From the NCBI RefSeq assembly GCF_004151235.1, contig NZ_JUIV01000010.1, positions 108,825 through 172,824 of the forward strand: a stretch of DNA of 64,000 nucleotides, given 5' to 3'. Origin of the DNA: Flavobacterium anhuiense (lineage in GTDB: Bacteria > Bacteroidota > Bacteroidia > Flavobacteriales > Flavobacteriaceae). Of the stretch, positions 1 to 7,551 are shown piece after piece. The first letter of the stretch is position 1. Each line of letters starts with the position of its first letter. The notes below the pieces were generated by a model that worked only from the letters and a program-made list of their open reading frames with translations, did no database searches and was not told the DNA's origin. Position numbers and translations under genes: made by a program.

Positions 1-578
1 GTTTGGATGCTAATGGAAAAATTCAGTATTACAATGCAGCAGGACAAGTTGTGGATGAAAGTGCTTTGGTTGATGCAGACAAAACAGATTTAGGTAACAT
101 TCAGCCAGATTTGACTTTAGGTATCGGAATGAATTTTACTTATGGAAATTTTGATCTTGGATTTTCTGGATACGGAATGTTTGGGCAAAAAGCTTTAAAT
201 GCTACAAACATGATGTTAAACGACCCGAACAGATTACCAGCTTTTAATGTGCCAGATTCTTTCTTAAGTAGCGGTATTACTTCTGCTCCTAAGTATTCTG
301 ATTATTGGATTGAAGACGCATCTTTCTTTAGACTTCAGACTTTGACATTTGGTTATACTTTACCATTGAAATACAAAAAATCTAAATTTAGAATGTATGT
401 AATGGGAGAAAACTTATTTGTAATTACAGGTTACAAAGGTGTAGATCCAGAGATTGGTTTAAATGCTCAGGATGGTGTGGATCAAACTGGATTGGCAGCT
501 CCTGGTATCGATAAATACAACAATTATCCTCGACCAACTACAATTTCTGTTGGACTAAATTTTACGCTGAATAACTAA
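1..578 (+). CDS. SusC-like TonB-dependent receptor, C-terminal part
   Basis: This is the last 192 or so codons of an outer-membrane TonB-dependent receptor of the SusC/RagA family; the gene starts before the window and reads in the frame beginning at base 3. Visible are typical late beta-strands of the barrel (alternating hydrophobic and aromatic residues such as FDLGFSGYGMFG and FRLQTLTFGYTLP), the SusC C-terminal pattern YPRPTTISVGLNFTL, and an aromatic/hydrophobic last strand ending in NN. SusC proteins import oligosaccharides captured with the partner SusD, whose gene begins 28 bases downstream. The gene is cut only by the window edge; nothing suggests a real truncation. The family call is secure because of the SusD neighbour; the substrate cannot be read from this part. 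Confidence 0.93.
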   Translation, partial: LDANGKIQYYNAAGQVVDESALVDADKTDLGNIQPDLTLGIGMNFTYGNFDLGFSGYGMFGQKALNATNMMLNDPNRLPAFNVPDSFLSSGITSAPKYSDYWIEDASFFRLQTLTFGYTLPLKYKKSKFRMYVMGENLFVITGYKGVDPEIGLNAQDGVDQTGLAAPGIDKYNNYPRPTTISVGLNFTLNN

Positions 579-606
579 GCGAATTGATAACCATAAAATA
601 TTAAAA

Positions 607-2118
607 ATGAAAATCAAAATAACAGCAGCCATACTTTTAAGCATGCTTTTTACGGTATCATGTACTGATTTGAACGAGCAGTTGTATGATCAGGTAGAAG
701 ACGGAAATTTTGGAAATACAACCAAAGAAATTGATGCGCTGGTAGGTGGAGCTTATTCTTCGTTAAGAGGATTCTCCGATGCAATCTCAAATAATTTTCC
801 AACTTGCGAATATGTTTTCTTTTTGAATGAGGTAGTTTCAGACGAAGCTACAATTCCGACAAGAGGTACAAACTGGTACGACGGAGGGCAATATCAAGAA
901 GCTCAAAAACATACTTGGAAATCAGATAATAGAATGATTCTTTCGGCTTGGCGATATAACTATACTGGAATTGCTAAAATCAACGCGATTATTTATCAGA
1001 TCAATAAATCATCTTTGTCAGATAAAGCAAAAACGCCGATTTTTGCCGAATTAAAAGCGCTTAGAGCCTATTACTACTACAATCTTTTAGATTTGTTCGG
1101 AAATGTGCCAATTGTAACCAATTTTGAAGACACAGATCTTCCGACAAATTCAACAAGAAAACAAGTGTATGATTTCGTTGAAAAGGAATTAACAGATGCT
1201 ATTCCGTATTTAAATCCAAATGTGGTGTATTCTAAATTTACTAGAAACGTAGCATACTCTGTTTTAGCTAGATTATATCTTAATTCAGAGGCATTTATAG
1301 GTCAGCCACGTTGGCAAGATTGTATCAATATGTGCCAAAAGGTAACAGGATATAGCTTAACGCCAGATTTCTTCGATAATTTTGTGACAGAAAACCAGAC
1401 TTCTCCAGAAATTATTTTTGCTATTCCTTACGATTCAAAAGCAGGAACAGTTGGAAATTATATGAACTCAATGTCTTGCCACTACAATCAAAAACTTGCA
1501 ATTTCTGCAATACCAAACAATTATCCTTGGAGTGCAAACGGAATGTGTGCGCAGCCTGGAGTTTACTCAGCTTTTGCAGATACAGACAAAAGAAAGAAAT
1601 GTATGCTTGAAGGAGATCAGATCAATCTTGCGACAGGATCTGTAATTATGATGGACAACGGAGAACCATTAACCTATACTGAGAATCTAACAAGTTTAGA
1701 AGATGCGAAAGAGAATGAAGGAGTTCGTTTGCATAAATACGAAATGAAAGCAGGAGAACAATGGGAACGCGATCACGATTTTGTATTAATTCGTTATGCA
1801 GAAATCTTAATGATGCAGGCAGAATGTTACGTTCGTTTGGGTTCGCCAGACTTAGCTAGACCATTTGTACAGCAAGTTGCGTCTCGTGCAGGTGAAGAAG
1901 TCCCAGCAACTATTGACTTGGCGTTTATAGATCAAGAATTACTGAAAGAATTCACATTTGAAGGAAGAAGAAGAACAGACAATATCCGTTTCGGAACGTT
2001 CTTCCAGCCATGGTGGTCAAAAGGTACGACTGAGAAATACAGAGCAATTTTCCCAATTCCGAGTACTGTTTTAACTACCAATAAAAATCTAAAACAAAAT
2101 CCTGGGTATCCAAATTAG
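607..2118 (+). CDS. SusD/RagB family nutrient-binding lipoprotein
   Basis: SusD-like surface lipoprotein of 503 residues that covers the SusC barrel and binds glycan. The N-terminus is a lipoprotein signal peptide with the lipidated cysteine at residue 19 (FTVSC). The RagB/SusD pattern is complete: helical TPR-like segments (AELKALRAYYYYNLLDLFGNVPIVT, a hallmark SusD stretch, split here for reading), the later RYAEILMMQAECYVRLG block, and the C-terminal ending EFTFEGRRRTDNIRFG followed by FPIP and NPGYPN. Length is normal for the family. It lies 28 bp after the SusC gene and is followed by a strong hairpin terminator, so the SusC/SusD pair may be made at a higher level than the enzymes downstream. 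Substrate is unknown; the neighbouring enzymes suggest an alpha-linked glycan. Confidence 0.96.
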   Translation: MKIKITAAILLSMLFTVSCTDLNEQLYDQVEDGNFGNTTKEIDALVGGAYSSLRGFSDAISNNFPTCEYVFFLNEVVSDEATIPTRGTNWYDGGQYQEAQKHTWKSDNRMILSAWRYNYTGIAKINAIIYQINKSSLSDKAKTPIFAELKALRAYYYYNLLDLFGNVPIVTNFEDTDLPTNSTRKQVYDFVEKELTDAIPYLNPNVVYSKFTRNVAYSVLARLYLNSEAFIGQPRWQDCINMCQKVTGYSLTPDFFDNFVTENQTSPEIIFAIPYDSKAGTVGNYMNSMSCHYNQKLAISAIPNNYPWSANGMCAQPGVYSAFADTDKRKKCMLEGDQINLATGSVIMMDNGEPLTYTENLTSLEDAKENEGVRLHKYEMKAGEQWERDHDFVLIRYAEILMMQAECYVRLGSPDLARPFVQQVASRAGEEVPATIDLAFIDQELLKEFTFEGRRRTDNIRFGTFFQPWWSKGTTEKYRAIFPIPSTVLTTNKNLKQNPGYPN

Positions 2119-2127
2119 GTTACTAGA

Positions 2128-2175
2128 ATGTCAGTCTTCCATGTTGGTTAGTCGTGGAAGGCTGACATGTTTTTA
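2128..2175 (+). terminator. Intrinsic terminator after susD-like gene
   Basis: A 16-bp stem (2128-2143 pairs with 2153-2168, with one G-T wobble and otherwise complementary) is followed by GTTTTTAAA. It sits 9 bases after the SusD stop codon and probably ends or attenuates transcription of the SusC/SusD unit before the glycosidase genes. Confidence 0.75.
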
Positions 2176-2213
2176 AACGTTGCATTAAATAGATCGACAG
2201 TGCTTAAAATATA

Positions 2214-2350
2214 TTTAACACATAGAAACATAGGTTTTTATGTGTAATAAAGAAAAGGAAAGGAACTAGTTTCTAACACATAGCTATGTGTATTTATGTG
2301 AGTGAAACGCCTTTTTCTAAGTTTCAAAAAGCTATGTTTCTATGTGTTTA
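2214..2350 (+). repeat. Dispersed ~140-bp element with terminal inverted repeats, copy A
   Basis: The element starts with TTTAACACATAGAAACATAG and ends with its near-exact inverse at 2332-2350. Inside are two blocks conserved in the other copies: AACTAGTTTCTAACACATAG (2261-2283 region) and GTGAAACGCCTTTTT. The same element occurs at 35371-35512 in opposite orientation and at 56348-56487 in this orientation. It has no open reading frame. All three copies lie in intergenic DNA. Confidence 0.85.
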
Positions 2351-2383
2351 AATTATTAAGTATAAATAAAATAGTATCTCAAT

Positions 2384-3628
2384 ATGAAAAGATATATCAC
2401 ATCGTTGGTTTTGGGTTTGATAAGCATTGTGATGGTTGCTGGATGCAGTAGCGATGACAAAGGCTCAGATAAACCTGTAGAACCAGAAAAAACAGCGCCT
2501 GTTGCGATTGAGAAAACCAACAGCACCAAGATTTATATGCATTATATGCCGTGGTTTGAAACCAACGAAAGCAGTGCCGATAAAAAATGGGGATATCATT
2601 GGACAATGGCAAACAAAAATCCGAACAACGTAGGAGCAAACGGCCGAAGAGAAATCGCATCGTATTATTATCCGCTGATTGGACCTTATCACTCAGGCGA
2701 TAAAAATGTGATTGAAAATCATTTGCTATTGATGAAATATTCAGGAATTGATGGAATTCTGATCGACTGGTATGGAACTTACGATGTAAACGATTATAGA
2801 ATGGTCAAAGAAAATACAGATCAGCTTATTGAAATGCTTGACAAAGTAGGTTTAGAATATGCCATTGTATACGAAGATCGATTCTTGACGAATGTTGTCA
2901 ATGCAGGAAAAGCAATTTCGGTAACCGGTGCAGCAAAAACAGATTTGGCTTATGTAGAAAAGAATTATTTCCCTGATGCTAATTATATCAAGATTAATGG
3001 GAAACCGCTGTTAATGAATTTTGGACCAATCGTGTTACAGACTCCAGCAGAATGGACAAATGTCTTTAATGCCTTGACTACAAAACCGACTTTCCTAACA
3101 CTTTGGGATCATTCATCGATGGCAGGAGAAAATGCTTCTGGCGAATATGCATGGGTATATAAAGATAACAGCTATTTGACGAATTTTTATACCAATACAA
3201 AACCAAAATTGGGCGAGGCAATGGGAAGTGCTTATCCAGGTTTTAAAGATTTTTATGCTGCTGGCGGAGGTGGAGCAGCGATTGGTTGGACTATCGAACA
3301 TAATAACGGAGCGACGCTTGATGAAACGCTTGCTTTAGCTAAAAATGCCAATGTGAATTACCTGCAGCTGATTACTTGGAATGATTTCGGAGAAGGAACC
3401 ATGATTGAACCAACAGTTGAATTTGGCTATTCTTTTATCGAAAAAATAAAAACTTTCTCTGGCGTAAAAAACACAGAAAGCATATTTCCAGACATCAGCA
3501 AATTGTATGATTTACGCGTACAGAAAAAAGGAAATGTCGAAATCCAGAAAAAACTCGACCAAGCGTTTAATTATTTTGTTTCGATGCAGCCAGCAAAAGC
3601 AAAACAAGTAATAAGCGAAATAAAATAG
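2384..3628 (+). CDS. GH99/GH71-like glycoside hydrolase lipoprotein
   Basis: Lipoprotein of 414 residues, signal peptide ending VMVAGC (Cys21), then SSDDKGSDK. The acidic pair right after the lipidated Cys resembles the Bacteroidota surface-export signal, so I infer a location on the cell surface. The mature part looks like a TIM-barrel hydrolase of the GH99/GH71-like group: IYMHYMPWFE at the first strand, GIDGILIDWYG, LEYAIVYEDRF, INGKPLLMNFGP, and the late motif LITWNDFGEGTMIEPT, which is typical of these proteins. GH99 members cut alpha-mannans and GH71 members cut alpha-1,3-glucans; which applies cannot be decided here. It is 25 bp upstream of the GH97 gene and surely co-transcribed with it. 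The fold assignment is fairly firm; the activity is open. Confidence 0.75.
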   Translation: MKRYITSLVLGLISIVMVAGCSSDDKGSDKPVEPEKTAPVAIEKTNSTKIYMHYMPWFETNESSADKKWGYHWTMANKNPNNVGANGRREIASYYYPLIGPYHSGDKNVIENHLLLMKYSGIDGILIDWYGTYDVNDYRMVKENTDQLIEMLDKVGLEYAIVYEDRFLTNVVNAGKAISVTGAAKTDLAYVEKNYFPDANYIKINGKPLLMNFGPIVLQTPAEWTNVFNALTTKPTFLTLWDHSSMAGENASGEYAWVYKDNSYLTNFYTNTKPKLGEAMGSAYPGFKDFYAAGGGGAAIGWTIEHNNGATLDETLALAKNANVNYLQLITWNDFGEGTMIEPTVEFGYSFIEKIKTFSGVKNTESIFPDISKLYDLRVQKKGNVEIQKKLDQAFNYFVSMQPAKAKQVISEIK

Positions 3629-3653
3629 AGCTGTAATTAATACAATTTAAATA

Positions 3654-5672
3654 ATGAAAAACAGAAAATATAGATACTGTCTTGTGGCTTTTGCATCGAT
3701 GCTGATTATGGCCTGCAGTACTAAAAAAACGTATAAAATCAGTTCTCCGGAAAAAGTCTCTGAATTAATTTTTGAATTAACACCTTCTGGACAGCCTCAA
3801 TATAGTTTTTCTTCTAATGGAAAATCGGTTATTGAACCTTCTTTGATGGGATTTGAATTTCAAGGATTAGCAAAAATGACAGATGGTTTCGAAGTCGTTT
3901 CGACAGAAGAAAAATCGGCAGATGAAACTTGGGAACAGCCTTGGGGCGAATTCAAAAAAGTAAGAGATCATCATAACGAACTGATTGTCCATTTAAAAGA
4001 AGCAAAAGGCGAGGAGCGTTTGGTTGATATCATCTTTAGGGTTTTTGATGATGGTGTCGGATTTCGTTATGAATTCCCAAAACAGCCTCATTTAGGAAAA
4101 GTCAAAATCTCTAACGAAGTAACGCAATTTACTTTTAAAGACAATAACGAAGTTTGGTGGATTCCAGTTCATCGCGAAAACAGTTATTACGAAAGTGAAT
4201 ACCGTAAAACGTTAATGAGTAAAACGGATACGATTAATACGCCAGCCACTTTTGAAACCAAAGACAAATTGTATGTAGCCATTCACGAAGCTAACTTAAC
4301 AGATTTTGCTTCAATGACGCTTTTAAAAACTACAGACAAACAATACAAAAGTGATTTAGTGCCGTGGGCAGATGGTGTAAAAGTATATGCTGAAACGCCT
4401 TTTAAAACGCCTTGGAGAACTATTGTTGTTGGAAAAAATCCTGGAGAAGTAGCAACTTCTACGATTATGCTAAATCTGAACGAGCCTTCAAAAATTGAAG
4501 ACTTATCTTGGATCACGCCATCAAAATACATCGGAATTTGGTGGGGAATGCATTTAGAAAAATATACTTGGGGACAAGGTCCAAAACATGGTGCGACAAC
4601 AAAAAACACAAAAGAGTACATCGATTTTGCTGCGAAAAATGGTTTTGACGGAGTTCTAGTAGAAGGCTGGAATGAAGGCTGGGACGGCGACTGGACAGCT
4701 GACGGCAATACATTTAGTTTTGTAAAAGCCTATCCAGATTTTAATTTGGAAGAAATTACAAAATATGCAGCAATGAAAAATGTTCGATTAATTGGACATC
4801 ATGAAACTGCAGGAGCAACCAAAAATTATGAAAACCAATTGGAAGATGCTTTTAAACTGTATCAGAAAATGGGAGTGAATTCGGTTAAAACGGGTTACGT
4901 AAACAAATTTTTAGACAAAAAAGAATGGCATGACAGCCAATACGGAGCGCGTCATTACAGAAAAGTAATAGAAACTGCGGCTAAATATCATATCATGATT
5001 GATAATCACGAACCAATGAAAGGAACTGGTTTGCAACGTACCTATCCAAACTTTATGTCGCAAGAAGGCGGTCGTGGACAAGAATATAATGCATGGTCTG
5101 TAGATGGAGGAAATACACCAGAGCATTTAACAACTTTGCCTTTTACAAGAATGCTTTCTGGACCATTTGATTACACGCCAGGTAATTTCAATTTTGATTA
5201 CAAAACGCCATCTGGAGCAAAAGTGCAAACTACTTTAGCAAATCAATTGGCATTGTATGTGATTATTTTCAGTCCGCTGCAAATGGCATCCGATTTGCCT
5301 GAAAATTATGAAGGAAAGCCAGAATTTCAGTTTGTAAAAGATGTTCCTTGCACTTGGTCGGATACTAAAGTTTTAGATTCTAAAATTGGAGAATATACTA
5401 CAATTGCCCGCAAAGATTGGGATGAGAAAAATTGGTATTTAGGATCAATCACAAACAGAAATGCAAGAGACTTAAAAGTTGCATTGTCATTTTTAGATAA
5501 GAATAAAGAATACGAAGCAGAAATCTACGCTGATGGACCTGGAGCAAATTATAAAACTAATCCATATCCAGTTACAATCTCTAAACAAAAAGTAAACAGC
5601 AAAACTGTTTTAGATATCAAATTGGCAGCTGGTGGAGGAACAGCAGTAAAATTTTCTCCAATCGAAAAATAA
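3654..5672 (+). CDS. GH97 alpha-glucosidase, SusB-like inverting type
   Basis: Glycoside hydrolase family 97, 672 residues, with GH97 N-terminal beta-domain, catalytic barrel and C-terminal domain in the usual order. Lipoprotein signal (Cys21 in MLIMACSTKK) without acidic residues after the Cys, suggesting a periplasmic position. Four glutamates have exactly the spacing of the published SusB catalytic and calcium residues (E439, E508, E526, E532): here E384 in GHHETAG, E453 in DNHEP, and E471 and E477 in QEGGRGQEY. The strand where retaining GH97 enzymes carry a nucleophilic Asp reads NSVKTGYVN, with glycine instead. I therefore infer an inverting alpha-glucosidase acting on oligosaccharides brought in by the SusC/D pair. 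It is the last gene of the locus and is followed by a terminator. Confidence 0.93.
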   Translation: MKNRKYRYCLVAFASMLIMACSTKKTYKISSPEKVSELIFELTPSGQPQYSFSSNGKSVIEPSLMGFEFQGLAKMTDGFEVVSTEEKSADETWEQPWGEFKKVRDHHNELIVHLKEAKGEERLVDIIFRVFDDGVGFRYEFPKQPHLGKVKISNEVTQFTFKDNNEVWWIPVHRENSYYESEYRKTLMSKTDTINTPATFETKDKLYVAIHEANLTDFASMTLLKTTDKQYKSDLVPWADGVKVYAETPFKTPWRTIVVGKNPGEVATSTIMLNLNEPSKIEDLSWITPSKYIGIWWGMHLEKYTWGQGPKHGATTKNTKEYIDFAAKNGFDGVLVEGWNEGWDGDWTADGNTFSFVKAYPDFNLEEITKYAAMKNVRLIGHHETAGATKNYENQLEDAFKLYQKMGVNSVKTGYVNKFLDKKEWHDSQYGARHYRKVIETAAKYHIMIDNHEPMKGTGLQRTYPNFMSQEGGRGQEYNAWSVDGGNTPEHLTTLPFTRMLSGPFDYTPGNFNFDYKTPSGAKVQTTLANQLALYVIIFSPLQMASDLPENYEGKPEFQFVKDVPCTWSDTKVLDSKIGEYTTIARKDWDEKNWYLGSITNRNARDLKVALSFLDKNKEYEAEIYADGPGANYKTNPYPVTISKQKVNSKTVLDIKLAAGGGTAVKFSPIEK

Positions 5673-5725
5673 ATATTAGTTAAGTTTTATTTTGAGTTAA
5701 GTTAAGTAAGTTTAAGTTTGGTAAT

Positions 5726-5766
5726 AAACCCGATAGCTGGAGAGTTGTCGGGTTTGTTTTTTTTAT
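5726..5766 (+). terminator. Terminator after GH97 gene
   Basis: Stem AAACCCGA (5726-5733) with TCGGGTTT (5748-5755) followed by a T-rich run (GTTTTTTTTATTTG). It closes the polysaccharide utilisation locus. Confidence 0.8.
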
Positions 5767-5839
5767 TTGTTTAAAGTTTAAAGTTTCAGGTTTGAGTAAC
5801 TTTGAGTATAATTTTACCGCAAAGAGCACTAGGATTTTT

Positions 5840-5885
5840 CGCAAAGTTCGCAAAGCTTTAAAATAAAACCTTTGCGAACTTTGCG
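5840..5885. repeat. 16-bp perfect inverted repeat (CGCAAAG type)
   Basis: CGCAAAGTTCGCAAAG at 5840-5855 is exactly inverted at 5870-5885, with a 14-nt loop. It stands between convergent genes and is followed on the plus strand by an A-run and on the minus strand by T-rich sequence, so it may act as a bidirectional terminator. Related cgcaaag-type repeats lie at 29359-29547 and 58490-58625. Confidence 0.7.
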
Positions 5886-5897
5886 GTTAAAAAAAAC

Positions 5898-5932
5898 TTA
5901 GAACCTCAGTATCTTAGTACCTCAGAACCTTA
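5898..5932. repeat. Octamer-array repeat (CTTAGNNN type)
   Basis: Array of a degenerate 8-nt unit (reverse complement form of NNNCTAAG: TTAGAACC, TCAGTATC, TTAGTACC, TCAGAACC). It lies just after the stop codon of the minus-strand gene that ends at 5930. The same family occurs in at least five other intergenic regions in this window. Confidence 0.7.
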
Positions 5933-6841
5933 TTTCGTAACTTTAACATGCTTTCCAAAAGTGTACACTGCAGTTATCGTTGGTCCGTTATAGCCCCATT
6001 TTAAGAAACCGTTTAATCTATCCTGAATAGTGTCTATTCTAAAGTTTAATCCAGTATAACCTGCGGTAAGACTAAAGTTTTGGACAACATTGTATAAAAC
6101 CGCCAAATTGTAGCTTATAATTCGGCCATCTGTATCATTAATTTTTACTGCTAGATAATTTACGTTGGCATATAAACCCCAGCGTTTTCCAAGAACAAAT
6201 TCTCCCCAAATTCCAATATCTGGCAGTGGAGCCGTAAAGTTAAAAGTATCACGATATTCTACACTTTGTGTATTAGCATTTAATTTTAGGCCTAAATCTG
6301 CAAAAAGGACATGCGCCCCAATTAGTAAACCAGCTTGATATTTAGGTTTAGACAGAATGGCGTAGCCATAAGCAATTCTAGCAATTTGTACATTAAACGT
6401 ACCTCGAACGCTTCCGTCTACAGGATAAGTATGGTCTCCGAAATTAATATCTCTTTGTAATGTTTTTGTTGCAGTTCGGTCTAACACAAAATACTCAAAA
6501 CCTAGTCGCGATCTTTTGGATATACGCCAATCAAACGTTCCCAAAAAAGATGCAGTTGATTTAGAAAATCCCAAATCACTTTCAAGATCAATTTCAGTTC
6601 CTATATTTCCGTTATTACCTTCAACTTTAACTTGAGTGTTGTTTACGGGAAAAAAACCGCCAGCAGTAACTTTAAAACGTCTATTGTGCCAGGGCAGATC
6701 ATCTACACTATTATCTTGATAATCATCGGTTTCGGTTTTTACAGTTGTTAAGCCTTCATCATTACTGTTTTGAGCAAGAGTTTGAGCGTTTAGAGGAATC
6801 CAAAGGAGCATCATTACCAAAAAAATAAATAATTGTTTCAT
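5930..6841 (-). CDS. Outer-membrane beta-barrel protein of unknown function
   Basis: Protein of 303 residues with a cleavable signal peptide (MKQLFIFLVMMLLWIPLNAQ). After a short acidic linker it has repeated amphipathic strands of about 10-12 residues (SRLGFEYFVLD, KYQAGLLIGAHVLFADLGL, WGLYANVNYLAVKIN, YNLAVLYNVVQNFSLTAGYTGLNFR, shown as separate strands) and ends TFGKHVKVTK, as expected for a small outer-membrane barrel of about 10-12 strands. I do not recognise a named family. It stands alone, converging on the preceding carbohydrate locus and divergent from the MarR gene. No cargo can be inferred; a structural or porin-like role is possible. Confidence 0.75.
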   Translation of the reverse strand: MKQLFIFLVMMLLWIPLNAQTLAQNSNDEGLTTVKTETDDYQDNSVDDLPWHNRRFKVTAGGFFPVNNTQVKVEGNNGNIGTEIDLESDLGFSKSTASFLGTFDWRISKRSRLGFEYFVLDRTATKTLQRDINFGDHTYPVDGSVRGTFNVQIARIAYGYAILSKPKYQAGLLIGAHVLFADLGLKLNANTQSVEYRDTFNFTAPLPDIGIWGEFVLGKRWGLYANVNYLAVKINDTDGRIISYNLAVLYNVVQNFSLTAGYTGLNFRIDTIQDRLNGFLKWGYNGPTITAVYTFGKHVKVTK

Positions 6842-6981
6842 CAGAATAGTTTTTAAGTTTTTATTAGGTAATATTTAACATTTAAAGTTAGTAAAAATAA
6901 TCGTTCATTTTTGATTTTAATGTCGAATTATTTTTATGAAAAATCTGGTTATCAGTAAAATAAGAATTTGTTTGAAAAATA

Positions 6982-6994
6982 GTTGACATATCAC
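6982..6994. promoter_or_regulatory. Operator-like site overlapping the -33 box of the MarR gene
   Basis: GTTGACATATCA here matches, on the opposite strand, the near-palindrome GTTGATATGTCAAC found between the MarR and MATE genes (7512-7525). It overlaps the TTG of the -33 element. A MarR protein bound here would block its own promoter. Inference from repeated sequence and position. Confidence 0.6.
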
Positions 6995-7011
6995 TCTTTT
7001 TTGTAATTTTG
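6983..7011 (+). promoter_or_regulatory. Bacteroidota-type promoter of the MarR gene
   Basis: TTG at 6983-6985, 18 nt spacer, TAATTTTG at 7004-7011 fits the TTTG/TAnnTTTG consensus. The start codon at 7016 is only 4 nt past the -7 box, so the mRNA would be leaderless or almost so. Confidence 0.6.
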
Positions 7012-7015
7012 CGTT

Positions 7016-7492
7016 ATGGAAATTAAACATACCGATAAAGACAGTTTTTCAAATTTTTGGAAAGAAGAAATATCAGATAGTTTCTTCTTTCAGATTCATC
7101 GTATCAAACGAGCAATTTTTAGACGTGCAAATGCGTTAATGAATGAAGCAGGAATTACATTACAGCTGGAACAATTGCCATTGCTGATGATTCTGCACCA
7201 CAAAAGTCTTTCGCAGAGAGAATTGTCAGACAAAACAATGCGCGACAAATCTTCTATTTTAAGAAGCATTTCGGCATTAGAAAAAAAGAATCTTGTTGAG
7301 GTGGTAAAAGACAAAATGGATAAGCGTAAAAACATTGTGAGTCTTACAGATGAAGGAACTGCATTGGCTAAGAATATTCGTTCTCTGATGAAAAGAGCGG
7401 AAGAGGAGGTAATGTCCGTTTTCTCTCCAAAAGAAAGAATCGAAGCGCTAAATGCTGTAAGATCGTATGCAGATAAGCTTGAAACGCTTTAA
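7016..7492 (+). CDS. MarR family transcriptional regulator
   Basis: Winged-helix MarR protein of 158 residues. The MarR fold is visible: helix LPLLMILHHKSLSQRELSDKT containing the HTH, recognition helix around DKSSILRSISALEKKNLV, and the wing VVKDKMDKRKNIVSLTDEGTALA. MarR proteins usually repress an adjacent transporter and release DNA on binding a small aromatic or toxic compound. Downstream after 59 bp is a MATE efflux pump in the same direction, and the same near-palindromic site is present upstream of both genes, so this protein probably controls itself and the pump. The start codon follows closely on the -7 box, supporting this start. Confidence 0.93.
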   Translation: MEIKHTDKDSFSNFWKEEISDSFFFQIHRIKRAIFRRANALMNEAGITLQLEQLPLLMILHHKSLSQRELSDKTMRDKSSILRSISALEKKNLVEVVKDKMDKRKNIVSLTDEGTALAKNIRSLMKRAEEEVMSVFSPKERIEALNAVRSYADKLETL

Positions 7493-7511
7493 TTTTTTTT
7501 GAACTTTAAAA

Positions 7512-7525
7512 GTTGATATGTCAAC
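7512..7525. promoter_or_regulatory. Second MarR operator-like site, upstream of MATE gene
   Basis: GTTGATATGTCAAC is an almost perfect dyad, 27 bp before the MATE start codon and related to the site at 6982-6994. It suggests direct control of the transporter by the MarR protein in addition to read-through. Confidence 0.6.
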
Positions 7526-7551
7526 TGATTTTTAAATAATTTTTTGAATAA

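Noticed and set aside
2214..2350. Insertion-sequence remnant at the 140-bp element
   Set aside because: No transposase fragment in any of the three copies; the conserved interior is too short to encode one. It is kept as a separate non-coding element family.
4283..4708. 141-codon frame antisense to the GH97 gene
   Set aside because: It overlaps a fully conserved enzyme gene on the other strand, has no promoter or family features and is rich in residues expected from reversed codons.
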